A stretch of 41,984 nt of DNA from a bacterium (GTDB lineage Bacteria > Joyebacterota > Joyebacteria > Joyebacterales > Joyebacteraceae). The notes beneath the pieces were generated by a model. The model worked only from the letters and a program-made list of their open reading frames with translations. It did no database searches and had not been told where the DNA came from. The stretch is from contig JALGVU010000005.1 in assembly GCA_025774545.1 (NCBI GenBank), forward strand, positions 1 through 41,984, given 5' to 3'. Shown here piece after piece: positions 8,467-16,727 of the stretch. The position numbers and the translations under genes were made by a program. How positions within the stretch are numbered: position 1 is the first letter of the stretch; each line of letters starts with the position of its first letter.

Positions 8467-9299
8467 GAGAGGCTCCCGGCTGGCGCCGCAACGATCGCGT
8501 CGACAAGCTCGTCGAGGGTGATCGCCACACCGGGCAATCCGAGCCCGGCTCGCCTCAACCGATCCGAGAGCACCATGGCGGACGGCAGTGTGAGTCCCCA
8601 CTCCGACAGCCGCTCGGCCCGCGAGAAGAGCTCCACGGGCGAGCCGTCGAAGACAACGCGGCCTCGATCGAGGACGATCGCCCGAGTCGAGAGGCCGATC
8701 TCGTCGGGGAACTGCGTCACGTGAACCACGGTCCGCGATTCGTCGCGCCCGAGCTCGCCCAGGATCTCCCAGACCTCCCGGCGCCCCCTCGCATCGAGGA
8801 GCGACGTCGGCTCGTCGAGCGCGAGGCACACCGGACGCATCGCGAGCACGGCGGCGATCGCGACCCGCTGTTTCTCACCGCCGGAGAGGCGGTGCGGCGC
8901 TCTCTCCCTCAGATGCTCGAGGTTCAGGCGGACGAGCACGGCGGCGATGCGTCGCCCGATCTCGGCGGAGGGGAGCCCCAAGTTCTCCATGCCGAACGCG
9001 AGCTCCCGCTCGACGGTCGTGCTCACGAGCTGATTGTCTGGGTTCTGGAAGATGAGGCCCACGCGGCGGCGGACCTCCCAGAGGTTCACGGGGTCGCCCG
9101 TGTCGAGCCCGTCGACGGTGACGCGCCCGTCCGTCGGCAGGAGCAGCGCGTTCAGGAGCCTGAGGAAGGTCGTCTTCCCCGAGCCGCTCGCCCCCACCAG
9201 AGCGACCGCCTCACCGTCCGCGATCGACAGGTCGATTTCGCCCAGCGCGGGGCGCGCCGCTTCCTCGTAGGTGAAACTCACGTTCGTGAATTCGATCAA
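8463..9299 (-). CDS. ecfA1: ECF-type ABC transporter ATPase (EcfA1-like)
   Basis: Partner ATPase to the next gene; EcfA1 and EcfA2 normally form a heterodimer on the membrane protein EcfT. The 278-aa product has Walker A GASGSGKTT, the EcfA1 Q-loop FQNPDNQLV, signature LSGGEKQR and Walker B CLALDEPTSLLD. The switch region reads VVHVTQF, with Gln where most ATPases have Asp/His. That is worth noting because the switch His (usually THD) is missing: THV/QF replaces TH-D/E, so this site may be catalytically weak. I start it at TTG 9299, giving LIEFTNVSFTYEE with GCGGGG upstream; the frame further 5' overlaps the lipoprotein gene. It begins 13 bases after that gene ends. Confidence 0.9.
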   Translation of the reverse strand: MIEFTNVSFTYEEAARPALGEIDLSIADGEAVALVGASGSGKTTFLRLLNALLLPTDGRVTVDGLDTGDPVNLWEVRRRVGLIFQNPDNQLVSTTVERELAFGMENLGLPSAEIGRRIAAVLVRLNLEHLRERAPHRLSGGEKQRVAIAAVLAMRPVCLALDEPTSLLDARGRREVWEILGELGRDESRTVVHVTQFPDEIGLSTRAIVLDRGRVVFDGSPVELFSRAERLSEWGLTLPSAMVLSDRLRRAGLGLPGVAITLDELVDAIVAAPAGSLS

Positions 9300-9312
9300 T
9301 CGTCGTCCCCGC

Positions 9313-10146
9313 TCACTGCGACCGGTTCCGCCACTCCTCCTCGGCCGTCTCACGCGCCAGCTGCTCGAGCTTCTCACGCACGCGCGCGGCCCAGACGCCT
9401 TCCGGAAACCGCCGGAGGTGGCCGTCGAACGAGACGATCGCCTCGTCCCGCCGCGCGAGCGCCAGGAGCGTGACTGCGCGCGAGTAGTGCGCGTCCTCGT
9501 TCGATGGGTCGATCGAGAGAACGCGCTCGAAGCCGGCGAGCGCCTCCTCGTTGCGTCCGAGATCGAAGTAGGACTTGGCCAGTCCGTAGAGGACAGACGG
9601 GTCCGAGGGGTGGCGCTGGCTCATCTTCTCGAAGGCCGCCGCCGCCGCGGAGGGTCTTCCCTGCTCAAGCAGCACGACGCCGAGGTTGTAGCCCGCGTCG
9701 AAGAACTCGGGATCGGCCGTCAGCGCCGCGCGGAACTCCTCCTCGGCCCTCTCGAGGGCGCCGCGGCCGGCCAGGATGGTGCCGCCGTTGTAGAGGATCT
9801 TGGCCTCCGTCCTTCGCTGGTAGCGCTCGATGTCCGCGCTGCCGACGGGCACGTTGACGACGGCGCCGGGCTCGAGCGCGGTGCCGACCGAGACGCCGTT
9901 CACGTCGGCCAGGTAGCCGGCGGCGGCGCGGTCACCGTAGAAGTCGTCGGCGACCGACTCGATCGTCTCCCCCTCCGACATGGGGTGCGAGACGATCTGG
10001 ACCGTCTCGACGCCGCTGCCCGTGGTCCGAGGCGGCCCGGCGCAGCCGACGACGATCAGAACGGCCGCGAGCGCCGAGACGGCCCCGACGAGCGTGGGCC
10101 GCGCCCCGCGCCCGGTCGAGCGTGCGGCGGTGATCCTAGCTGCCAT
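9313..10146 (-). CDS. LysM-like / TPR lipoprotein
   Basis: A 277-aa exported lipoprotein. The signal segment LVGAVSALAAVLIVVGC ends in a lipobox Cys near residue 34. After a short linker there is a LysM-like domain (SEGETIESVADDFYGD through EPGAVVNVPVG, about residues 55-100) that may bind peptidoglycan or a glycan, then at least four TPR units (for example AEEEFRAALTADPEFFDAGY) to residue 260. ATG 10146 is chosen because it gives a clean lipoprotein signal and has GGAGG 7 bases upstream; it overlaps the dus end by 11 bases. LysM plus TPR proteins often scaffold envelope complexes. No specific partner can be named. Confidence 0.8.
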   Translation of the reverse strand: MAARITAARSTGRGARPTLVGAVSALAAVLIVVGCAGPPRTTGSGVETVQIVSHPMSEGETIESVADDFYGDRAAAGYLADVNGVSVGTALEPGAVVNVPVGSADIERYQRRTEAKILYNGGTILAGRGALERAEEEFRAALTADPEFFDAGYNLGVVLLEQGRPSAAAAAFEKMSQRHPSDPSVLYGLAKSYFDLGRNEEALAGFERVLSIDPSNEDAHYSRAVTLLALARRDEAIVSFDGHLRRFPEGVWAARVREKLEQLARETAEEEWRNRSQ

Positions 10147-11134
10147 GGAGAGCCTCCGATGTGTCGCCGCGCCCCGATTCCGCGAGCCCGCCTTCGAGGC
10201 GCGCGCGCACGGCCGCGTGCCCCTCGATCCGGACGAGCTCGGCCCGAAGACGCGAGGCGCCCGGGAATCCCCTGAGGTAGGCGACGAGGTGCTTCCGCAT
10301 CTCGAACACGCCTCGCCGCTCTCCCTTTTCCTCGACCATGAGGTCGAGGTGCTCGGCCGCGATCCGGAGCCGCTCGGCGAGGACCGGTTCGTCGGGCTCG
10401 GGGCGGCCCGCGTGAAGCTCGTTGCTCCTCCGGAAGATCCAGGGGTTGCCCATCGCCGCACGCCCGATCATCGCCGCGTCGCACGAGGTCAGGGTCAGCA
10501 TCGCGAGCGCGTCGGCAGGCGTGCGAATGTCACCGCTCCCTAGGACGGGAATCCCGACCTCGTCCTTCACCGCCCTGATGACCGACCAGTCCGCCGATCC
10601 CGCGAAGCCCTGCGCCCGTGTCCTCGGGTGGACCGCGACCGCCTCGACGCCGGCATCCTCGAGAGCCCGGGCGACATCGGGGGCGTTGATCGAGTCATCG
10701 TCCCACCCGCTTCTGATCTTCGCCGTCACCGGAACGGCGACGGCCTCGACGACGGCCGCGGCGATCTCGGCGAGGAGCACCGTGTCCCGCATGAGGGCCG
10801 AGCCGGCGCCCGAGCGCACGACCTTCCGGGCCGGGCAGCCCGCGTTCAGGTCGATGGCGTCAGGCGAGAGCGCCTCGATCCGTGCCGCGGCCGCGGCCAT
10901 GGTCTCAGGCCGCGACCCGAAGATCTGGAGCGCGATCGGTCGCTCCTCCGGACGAAACCGGAGGAGGTCGAGCGTCTTCTCGCCGTCGCGGACGATCCCC
11001 TCGGAGCTGGCCATCTCCGTCCAGACCATCGACGCGCCCATGCGGCGGCACAGCCGCCTCATCGGGCCGTCCGTGATCCCCGCGAGGGGAGCCAGCACGA
11101 AGGGGCCTTCGATCGCGATCTCTCCGATCCTCAT
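10136..11134 (-). CDS. dus: tRNA-dihydrouridine synthase (DusB-like)
   Basis: Flavoprotein that reduces uridine to dihydrouridine in tRNA D-loops. The 332-aa TIM-barrel product has VLAPLAGITDGPMR at the FMN-binding start, the catalytic-Cys motif NAGCPARKV, KIRSGWDD, HPRTRAQGF and the phosphate-binding region GSGDIRTP...GRAAMGNPWIF. These fit the DusB type best. The start at ATG 11134 gives the standard MRIGEIAIEG opening. There is no Shine-Dalgarno sequence, but a near-consensus promoter ends 6 bases upstream, so the mRNA is probably leaderless. It heads a long operon running to selD. Confidence 0.95.
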   Translation of the reverse strand: MRIGEIAIEGPFVLAPLAGITDGPMRRLCRRMGASMVWTEMASSEGIVRDGEKTLDLLRFRPEERPIALQIFGSRPETMAAAAARIEALSPDAIDLNAGCPARKVVRSGAGSALMRDTVLLAEIAAAVVEAVAVPVTAKIRSGWDDDSINAPDVARALEDAGVEAVAVHPRTRAQGFAGSADWSVIRAVKDEVGIPVLGSGDIRTPADALAMLTLTSCDAAMIGRAAMGNPWIFRRSNELHAGRPEPDEPVLAERLRIAAEHLDLMVEEKGERRGVFEMRKHLVAYLRGFPGASRLRAELVRIEGHAAVRARLEGGLAESGRGDTSEALHGS

Positions 11135-11140
11135 GGACGG

Positions 11141-11170
11141 AGTATAGGTGCCGTCCCTTTCGTTCGTCAA
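11141..11170 (-). promoter_or_regulatory. Sigma70-type promoter of the dus operon, predicting a leaderless mRNA
   Basis: Minus-strand -35 TTGACG (11170-11165), 18-base spacer, -10 TATACT (11146-11141). The dus ATG begins 6 bases after the -10 hexamer, where transcription would normally start, and no ribosome-binding site precedes it. Sequence match seen; use inferred. Confidence 0.7.
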
Positions 11171-11270
11171 GCCACCCACCTTGGGCCTGGGTCCGGGATC
11201 ACGAGGGGTCGCTCCGGGCGCCGAGGACGCGCCCCCCGCGCCACGGCCGCCGGCCCCTTCCCGCGCGTGA

Positions 11271-11301
11271 ACGGGGCGGCGCATGCGCTGCGCCGCCCCG
11301 T
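11271..11301 (-). terminator. Strong GC hairpin after ctpA
   Basis: A perfect 13-bp inverted repeat, acggggcggcgca (11271-11283) with tgcgccgccccgt (11289-11301), around a 5-base loop. It lies 31 bases beyond the ctpA stop and before the dus promoter, where a terminator is expected. There is no U-tract on either strand, so it would be a U-less or Rho-assisted terminator, or an RNA-stabilising 3' end. Confidence 0.55.
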
Positions 11302-11332
11302 GAGAGAGAGAGTCTGGGTTCAGGGCTGATCC

Positions 11333-12919
11333 CTACTCGACCTCGATCGGCTCGTCGGCCTCGGAGAGCTCGAAGAGCTCGTCCAGGGTCTCCGCCTGGC
11401 GCGCCAGCTCGGCCGTCCGAGCGACCTGCTCGTCGCCCTCGGCGGCGACGATGTAGGCGGCCTCGCGCCCGTGGTACTTCCTGGCCAGATCCCGCCTGAT
11501 CGCGAGCTCGATCTCGCTGCGGTGCTCCTCGAGGCTGTCTCGCTCGTACTCGAACTCGTCGCGGACGAGGAAGTCGAGGAACTCCGTCCACGTCCCGTCG
11601 TCGATGCCAGAACCCACCGGGGGCGCCGAGTTCGAGGCCGCGTAGTGGATCGCGAACTCGAAGAACTCCTCGCGCCGTTCGAGGTCGACGAGAACGTCGG
11701 GCCTCGGGATGCCTTCGATCTCGACGTCGGGCGTCACGCCACCGCCCCCGTACACGACTCGTCCCGCGGCCGTGCGGTACACGGGCTTCGGCGCCTCGAC
11801 CCCCTCCTCCTCGTCGTCCGCCGACTCCTCGTCGACGTCCCAGCGTTCCGGCTTCTCGATCATCCGGCCGCTCGCGATGAACCACTTGGCGGTGGTGATC
11901 TTCATCGCGGTCTCCTTCGTCAGAGGCCGGAGGCGCATGAGGGTCTGCACCGACCCCTTCCCGAAGCTCGTCGTTCCCACGACGATGCCTCTGTCCCAAT
12001 CCTGGATCGCACCCGCCAGAATCTCAGACGCGCTGGCGCTCCCTCCGTTGACGAGGACGAGGATCGGGAAGCCGCGATCGTAACGCGCGGGCGTCCGCGC
12101 GTGATAGTCGAGGTTCTGCTGCTTGAGACGACCCTTGGTGCTGACGATGAGCTCGCCGGTATCGAGGAAGATGTCGCTCACGTCGACGGCCTGCGACAGG
12201 AGTCCGCCCGGGTTGCTCCTGAGGTCGAGGATGAGACTCGTCATGCCGCCCGCCTCGAGCTCGCCGAGCGCCGCGTTGAGCTCACCGGCGGTCGTCCTCG
12301 CGAAGCGCGCGACCCGGACGTAGCCCACGCCGTCGTCCATGAGGAACGAGTACGGGACGCTGTCGATCTTGATGATGTCGCGCGTCACCGTGTACTCGAG
12401 CAGGTCCTCCACTCCCTCGCGGGCGATGCCGATGTTGACCTTCGTTCCCGGCTCGCCCCTCAGGAGCTTGACGGCCTCGTCGCTGGTGATCCCGCGCGTC
12501 GACTCCCCCTCGATCTGCACGATCCGGTCGCCCGACTGGATGCCGAGGTCGTAGGCCGGCGTCCCCTCGATGGGGCTGACCACCGTGAGGATGCCGTCGC
12601 GCACCGTGATCTGGATTCCGAGCCCGCCGAACTCCCCCTCCGTCGTCACCTGGAAGTCCTTGAACGCCTCCTCGTCCAGGAAGACCGAGTACGGGTCGAG
12701 GGACGTGAGCATCCCCCGGATCGCGCCGTACAGGAGCTCCTTCGAGTCGACCTCCTCGACGTAGGTCCCCTCGATCTTCGCGAGCGCGTCGTTGAAGAGA
12801 TCGAGATAGGTGTAGAGGTCCTTCCTCGCGCTCACCCTCTCGACGGCCCATCCGCCGAGCAGGATGCCGACGAGGAGCGCAACGAGGACCGGTGCGTGTC
12901 TCCTCCAGCGTCGTGTCAT
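11333..12919 (-). CDS. ctpA: C-terminal processing serine protease (S41/CtpA), membrane-anchored
   Basis: A tail-specific protease acting in the periplasm on C-termini of envelope proteins. The 528-aa product has a signal or anchor helix (VLVALLVGILLGGWAV, about 11-26), an N-terminal helical segment, a PDZ domain (about 95-170, with GGLGIQI and the IQSGDRI loop) and the S41 core. The Ser/Lys dyad is visible as Ser296 in GGSASASEI and Lys321 in TTSFGKGS, 25 residues apart as in E. coli Prc. A GGGGVTPDVEI segment is also typical of the family. The C-terminal 120 residues are charged and helix-rich, with no known domain. ATGA overlap with tmk. Confidence 0.95.
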   Translation of the reverse strand: MTRRWRRHAPVLVALLVGILLGGWAVERVSARKDLYTYLDLFNDALAKIEGTYVEEVDSKELLYGAIRGMLTSLDPYSVFLDEEAFKDFQVTTEGEFGGLGIQITVRDGILTVVSPIEGTPAYDLGIQSGDRIVQIEGESTRGITSDEAVKLLRGEPGTKVNIGIAREGVEDLLEYTVTRDIIKIDSVPYSFLMDDGVGYVRVARFARTTAGELNAALGELEAGGMTSLILDLRSNPGGLLSQAVDVSDIFLDTGELIVSTKGRLKQQNLDYHARTPARYDRGFPILVLVNGGSASASEILAGAIQDWDRGIVVGTTSFGKGSVQTLMRLRPLTKETAMKITTAKWFIASGRMIEKPERWDVDEESADDEEEGVEAPKPVYRTAAGRVVYGGGGVTPDVEIEGIPRPDVLVDLERREEFFEFAIHYAASNSAPPVGSGIDDGTWTEFLDFLVRDEFEYERDSLEEHRSEIELAIRRDLARKYHGREAAYIVAAEGDEQVARTAELARQAETLDELFELSEADEPIEVE

Positions 12920-13599
12920 GCCTGGCCTCCTCGCTGTTCCTGCCGTTCCCTCAGAAGCTCGTCGACCTTCGCGATCACGAGAGCAGTGATCTCGTCTCGC
13001 GCGAGCCTTCCGTCTATGACAACGAAACGTGACGGGTCGCGGTCGACCGATTCGAGGTAGGCCGCCCGCACCCGCTCGTGAAACTCGAGCGCTTCGCTCT
13101 CGATCCTGTCGCGCCCGCCCCCGCGTTCGTCGGCGGGGCGCAGAGCCAATCTGTCGAGTCCCTCCCCGGGATCGAGATCGAGGAGAAACGTCACATCCGG
13201 TTTGACGCCGTTTGTCGCCACATCGTTCAACGACTCGACCAGCCTGCCCCCGAGCCCGCGACCGCCGCCCTGGTAGGCCACGCTCGAGTCCCCGAAGCGG
13301 TCGGCGATGACGACGAGTCCCTGGTCGAGGAGCGGGGCTATCACGTGCGCCACGTGCTCGGCCCGCGACGCCAGGTAGAGGAAGAGCTCTGTGGCGGGCC
13401 GCATCCCGGCTGACCCGTGGTCGAGAAGCACGTCGCGCAGCCTCTCACCGATGGGCGTCCCGCCCGGCTCGCGCGTCAGCACGGCCGGCACGCCGGCCCC
13501 GTCCAGGTGCGCGGCGAGCGCCACCGCCTGCGTCGACTTCCCGCAGCCCTCGACGCCCTCGAACGTGACGAAGAGCCCTCGGTGGGTGTGCTGGCTCAT
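12916..13599 (-). CDS. tmk: Thymidylate kinase
   Basis: Phosphorylates dTMP to dTDP. The 227-aa product carries the P-loop FEGVEGCGKST, the DRF motif (VIADRFGDSSVAYQG) and a lid region with arginines. The start ATG 13599 (MSQHTHRGLFVTFEG) has GAGGAT 8 bases upstream; an open extension to 13653 falls in a hairpin and is not expected to be translated. It shares ATGA with ctpA. Confidence 0.96.
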   Translation of the reverse strand: MSQHTHRGLFVTFEGVEGCGKSTQAVALAAHLDGAGVPAVLTREPGGTPIGERLRDVLLDHGSAGMRPATELFLYLASRAEHVAHVIAPLLDQGLVVIADRFGDSSVAYQGGGRGLGGRLVESLNDVATNGVKPDVTFLLDLDPGEGLDRLALRPADERGGGRDRIESEALEFHERVRAAYLESVDRDPSRFVVIDGRLARDEITALVIAKVDELLRERQEQRGGQA

Positions 13600-13626
13600 C
13601 CGGCGATCCTCGATGCCCCCATGCGC

Positions 13627-13653
13627 GTGAGGCCAGGCGGTGCCCGGCCTCAC
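13627..13653 (-). terminator. Hairpin between ino1 and tmk
   Basis: Inverted repeat gtgaggcc (13627-13634) with ggcctcac (13646-13653), extended inside by ggc/gcc. It lies in the 138-base gap after ino1. There is no U-tract, so it is a possible terminator, attenuator or mRNA-stability element. Nothing else is visible in this gap. Confidence 0.4.
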
Positions 13654-13737
13654 TCTCGTCGTTCAGACGGAAGGACTCGGGAGGTCCCTGCGCCAAGCGA
13701 CCGCCCCGGCGAGACGTGGGACGTCCGGCCGCGCGGG

Positions 13738-14880
13738 CTACGACCCCGCGAGCTCCTCGACGAGCGTCTCGTCTCGGCTCTCGGACGACTCGGTCCCGGC
13801 CCGGTTCTCCTCGATGAACTCGTCCGTCATGCGCCTGGCCTCGTCGTCGGTGAACTGCGTGGGCGGCGACTTGAAGAAGTAGGCGGAGGGAGCCTCGATC
13901 GCCCCCGAGAGGCCGTGGTTGAGCGCGAGTTTCATGCATCTGACCGCGTCGATCATGACGCCGGCGGAGTTCGGCGAATCCCACACCTCGAGTTTCATCT
14001 CGGCGTTCAGCGGAACGTCACCGAACGTCGTGCCCTCCATCCTGATGTAGGCCCACTTCCTGTCGGTCAGCCACGCGACGTAGTCGGACGGACCGATGTG
14101 CACGTTGGCACTGCCGATGTCGTAATCGAGCTGCGACGTGACGGCGTTCGTCTTCGAGATCTTCTTCGACTCGAGTCGCGAGCGCTCGAGCATGTTCAGA
14201 AAGTCGGTGTTGCCGCCGACGTTCAGCTGGCTCGTCCGCTCCAGCTTGACGCCCCGATCGAGGAAGAGGCGCGTCATGACGCGGTGCACGATCGTCGCGC
14301 CGACCTGCGACTTGATGTCGTCGCCCATGACGGGGAGCCCCTTCTTCTCGAAACGCTGCTGCCAGTAGCGCTCACCCGCGATGAAGACCGGGATGCCGTT
14401 GACGAATCCGCAGCCCGCCTCGAGGATCTGCTCGACGTACCACTTCGTGGCTTCCTCGCTGCCTACGGGCAGGAAGTTCACGACGACGTCGGTCTTCGTG
14501 TCCCTCAGGAGCCCCACGATGTCGTCCGTCGGGCCGGGCGCCTTCTCGATGATCTCCGAGAGGTACTTGCCGAGACCGTCGTGCGTCATTCCCCTCGCCA
14601 CCCTGACCCCGAGATTCGGCACGTCGCTGAACGTGTACGTGTTGTTCGGCTCGGTGAAGATCGCCTGCGAGAGGTCCTTCCCGACCTTGTTCTTGTCGAT
14701 GTCGATCGCGGCAGAGAACTCGATGTCACCGATGTGGTAGCCGCCGAGGTTCACGTGCATGAGCCCGGGCACGAACTCGTCGGGCGCGGCGTTCTTGTAG
14801 TACTCCACGCCCTGCACGAGCGAGGACGCGCAGTTGCCCACCCCGATGATGGCGACTCTGACCTTCCCGTTCTTCGGCAT
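13738..14880 (-). CDS. ino1: myo-Inositol-1-phosphate synthase
   Basis: NAD-dependent enzyme converting glucose-6-phosphate to myo-inositol-1-phosphate, here most likely for inositol phospholipids. The 380-aa product has the Rossmann NAD motif [14 protein letters not shown], then [45 protein letters not shown] and the [14 protein letters not shown] segment. These match the shorter actinobacterial/archaeal type of INO1. ATG 14880 has AGGAG 7 bases upstream. It lies 36 bases after a CDP-alcohol phosphatidyltransferase gene, which supports a joint pathway. Confidence 0.96.
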   Translation of the reverse strand: MPKNGKVRVAIIGVGNCASSLVQGVEYYKNAAPDEFVPGLMHVNLGGYHIGDIEFSAAIDIDKNKVGKDLSQAIFTEPNNTYTFSDVPNLGVRVARGMTHDGLGKYLSEIIEKAPGPTDDIVGLLRDTKTDVVVNFLPVGSEEATKWYVEQILEAGCGFVNGIPVFIAGERYWQQRFEKKGLPVMGDDIKSQVGATIVHRVMTRLFLDRGVKLERTSQLNVGGNTDFLNMLERSRLESKKISKTNAVTSQLDYDIGSANVHIGPSDYVAWLTDRKWAYIRMEGTTFGDVPLNAEMKLEVWDSPNSAGVMIDAVRCMKLALNHGLSGAIEAPSAYFFKSPPTQFTDDEARRMTDEFIEENRAGTESSESRDETLVEELAGS

Positions 14881-14916
14881 ACGGATGCTCCTCTCAGTTC
14901 GTCCGCCGCGGCCTGG

Positions 14917-15513
14917 TCACGCTCTGACGCCGCGGAGGACGTGGCGAATCCTCTGGATCGCGGTGAAGTGAGAAAGGACCACGAGGATCCAGAGGGCGAT
15001 CCTGAAGACCCCTGATCCCAGGAGCGCGCCCGCGATGAGGACGACCAGTCTCTCGGGACGCTCCGCCAAACCTATCTCGCATTCCTCCCCGACGGCCTCG
15101 GCCCTGGCTCGAACGTAGCTCACGAGGAACGAGCCCGCCAGTGCCAGAAACGCCGCCACGGCGCTGGCGACCTCCGGGGAGCCCGGGGATCGCGCCAGGT
15201 AGTAGTGGAGCGCCCCCAGGAGCACGAACATCTCGGAGTATCGGTCGATCGTCGAGTCGAGGAACGCCCCCGCCGCGCTCGTGCGGTTGCCCGCGCGCGC
15301 CGCAGCGCCGTCGATCATGTCGCACACGCCGGCCACGGCCAAGAGAACGCCCGCGGCCGGGAAGTGCCCCGTACCGAGACTCCATCCCGCCAGCCCCGAA
15401 AGCACGAGGCCCGCGATCGTGATCGCGGTCGGCGGGATTCCGAGATCGGCCGCGAGCTTCGCCGCGGGTCGAAGAAGCTCCCGGGCCCTGGTCTTTATCG
15501 CCGTCGCCGCCAT
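14917..15513 (-). CDS. CDP-alcohol phosphatidyltransferase, probably phosphatidylinositol-phosphate synthase
   Basis: An integral membrane enzyme that moves a phosphatidyl group from CDP-diacylglycerol to an alcohol. The 198-aa product has the complete family motif D-x2-D-G-x2-A-R-x8-G-x3-D-x3-D, seen as CDMIDGAAARAG followed by AGAFLDSTIDR. About five to six hydrophobic segments are visible. The next gene is myo-inositol-1-phosphate synthase, so the acceptor is probably inositol-1-phosphate, giving phosphatidylinositol phosphate as in actinobacterial PIP synthase. PgsA- or PssA-type chemistry cannot be excluded from motifs alone. A consensus-like promoter lies upstream, so this gene starts the unit. 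ATG 15513. Confidence 0.87.
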   Translation of the reverse strand: MAATAIKTRARELLRPAAKLAADLGIPPTAITIAGLVLSGLAGWSLGTGHFPAAGVLLAVAGVCDMIDGAAARAGNRTSAAGAFLDSTIDRYSEMFVLLGALHYYLARSPGSPEVASAVAAFLALAGSFLVSYVRARAEAVGEECEIGLAERPERLVVLIAGALLGSGVFRIALWILVVLSHFTAIQRIRHVLRGVRA

Positions 15514-15576
15514 CAGCCCTCGGCCCGCCCTCGGTTCCTATGTGAGCGCCGTTCGGCAGATTCCATACAACACTCC

Positions 15577-15606
15577 ACTGTATCACCCGACAAAAAGCGG
15601 TGTCAA
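15577..15606 (-). promoter_or_regulatory. Sigma70-type promoter of the inositol-phospholipid unit
   Basis: Minus-strand -35 TTGACA (15606-15601), 18-base spacer, -10 TACAGT (15582-15577), with a predicted start near 15570 and a leader of about 55 bases. The -35 overlaps the stop codon of the arylsulfotransferase-like gene. Confidence 0.7.
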
Positions 15607-16727
15607 GAGCCGCGGCTCGGCTTCCTAACGCCTGCCGCCCCCTCGAGCCAATCCAGGGGGAAATCTGCGGGCAGCCGCTCGGCGCGGAGGATACCTAGGA
15701 TCGTCTCCCCCGCATCGTCGACCGTCTCTGGGTTCACGTACTCCCAGACGATCTCGCTCGACGGGTCGATCTCGATGATCCGGCCGTTCTCCGACTCGAC
15801 GATGAGGGTGTTGCCGTTCGGAAGGCGCTGCTGGGCGCCCGCGCCTTTCGAGAAGAACCCCTCCTCCGTGTACGACCAGACGATCTCCGCGGTGTCCGGA
15901 TCGATCTCGATGACGCGCGACTGCTCCCCAAGTCCGAGGTTGTCGAAGAGAAGCACGTTGTCACCCACGAACTGCGCCTCGTGCTGCATGCGCCAGGGCC
16001 CCGTGAGCGCCCAGACGATCTCGCGCGAAGCGATGTCGAGGATCGCGAGCGTGCTGATGCTCCTGAGTGAGAGAAGCGCCTGCGTGCGGCCGTCCCGCTC
16101 GAACACCTCGATCGAGTTGGTGTGGAAGATGTCGGCCCCCTCGGGAAGCTCGAGTTCCTCGAACCACGCCGCGTAGCGCTCAGAGTGCATGAAGGCGTCG
16201 ACGATCGACACCCTCCGGTACTCGTGCCCCATCGGATCGATAAGGGCGACGGCGTCGTCGAGCGTCGGGGCGCCATCGCGGATCTCCGGGAGCATGACGG
16301 CGTTCCGCACGAGAACGTAGATCGCGCCGCTCGGCCGGACGTCGAAGTCGTGGTGCGCGGGCTTCCGGTAGCGCATCACGAGCTCGGAGTCGCGGTTGAG
16401 CCGGTAGAGCCGCGCGGGCTTCCGCGTGATGACGACGACGTCGCCGTTCGGAAAGAGATGCGCCCGCGACCAGATGAGGGCACCGGGCGTGCTCCACCGG
16501 TGCACGACCTCGCCCTCCATGTCGATCAGATACGCCTCGGGCCCCTCCGCGGGAGTGTAGAGCGTGTAGCCCTGGAAGGCCGATTCGGGCGCGTGGAGAA
16601 TCACGCCGGTGCGCTCGGGCACCGGCTCGCGCCCCGAGATGTACCCGAGCGTCGCGATCCGCTCGAGCTCACGCTCCTGCGTCGGGGTCAGCACGGTCAT
16701 GACGGCGAGGACGAGTGCTGGAATCAC
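15603..16727 (-). CDS. Arylsulfotransferase-like exported beta-propeller protein
   Basis: The 374-aa protein has a short N-terminal hydrophobic stretch (IPALVLAVMTVL) and repeated propeller strands, such as AYLIDMEGEVVHRW and VIEIDPDTAEIVWSY. The conserved His segments HHDFDV, FHTNSIEVF and QHEAQF match the arylsulfotransferase (ASST) superfamily, where histidines carry out sulfate transfer from a phenolic sulfate. Family membership is fairly clear; the donor and acceptor are unknown, and a non-catalytic propeller is possible. I keep GTG 16727 as start because GAGGAGG lies 7 bases upstream and it shares GTGA with rsmI. It sits between RNA/DNA-maintenance genes and a lipid unit, an unusual place for this family. 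Confidence 0.7.
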   Translation of the reverse strand: MIPALVLAVMTVLTPTQERELERIATLGYISGREPVPERTGVILHAPESAFQGYTLYTPAEGPEAYLIDMEGEVVHRWSTPGALIWSRAHLFPNGDVVVITRKPARLYRLNRDSELVMRYRKPAHHDFDVRPSGAIYVLVRNAVMLPEIRDGAPTLDDAVALIDPMGHEYRRVSIVDAFMHSERYAAWFEELELPEGADIFHTNSIEVFERDGRTQALLSLRSISTLAILDIASREIVWALTGPWRMQHEAQFVGDNVLLFDNLGLGEQSRVIEIDPDTAEIVWSYTEEGFFSKGAGAQQRLPNGNTLIVESENGRIIEIDPSSEIVWEYVNPETVDDAGETILGILRAERLPADFPLDWLEGAAGVRKPSRGS

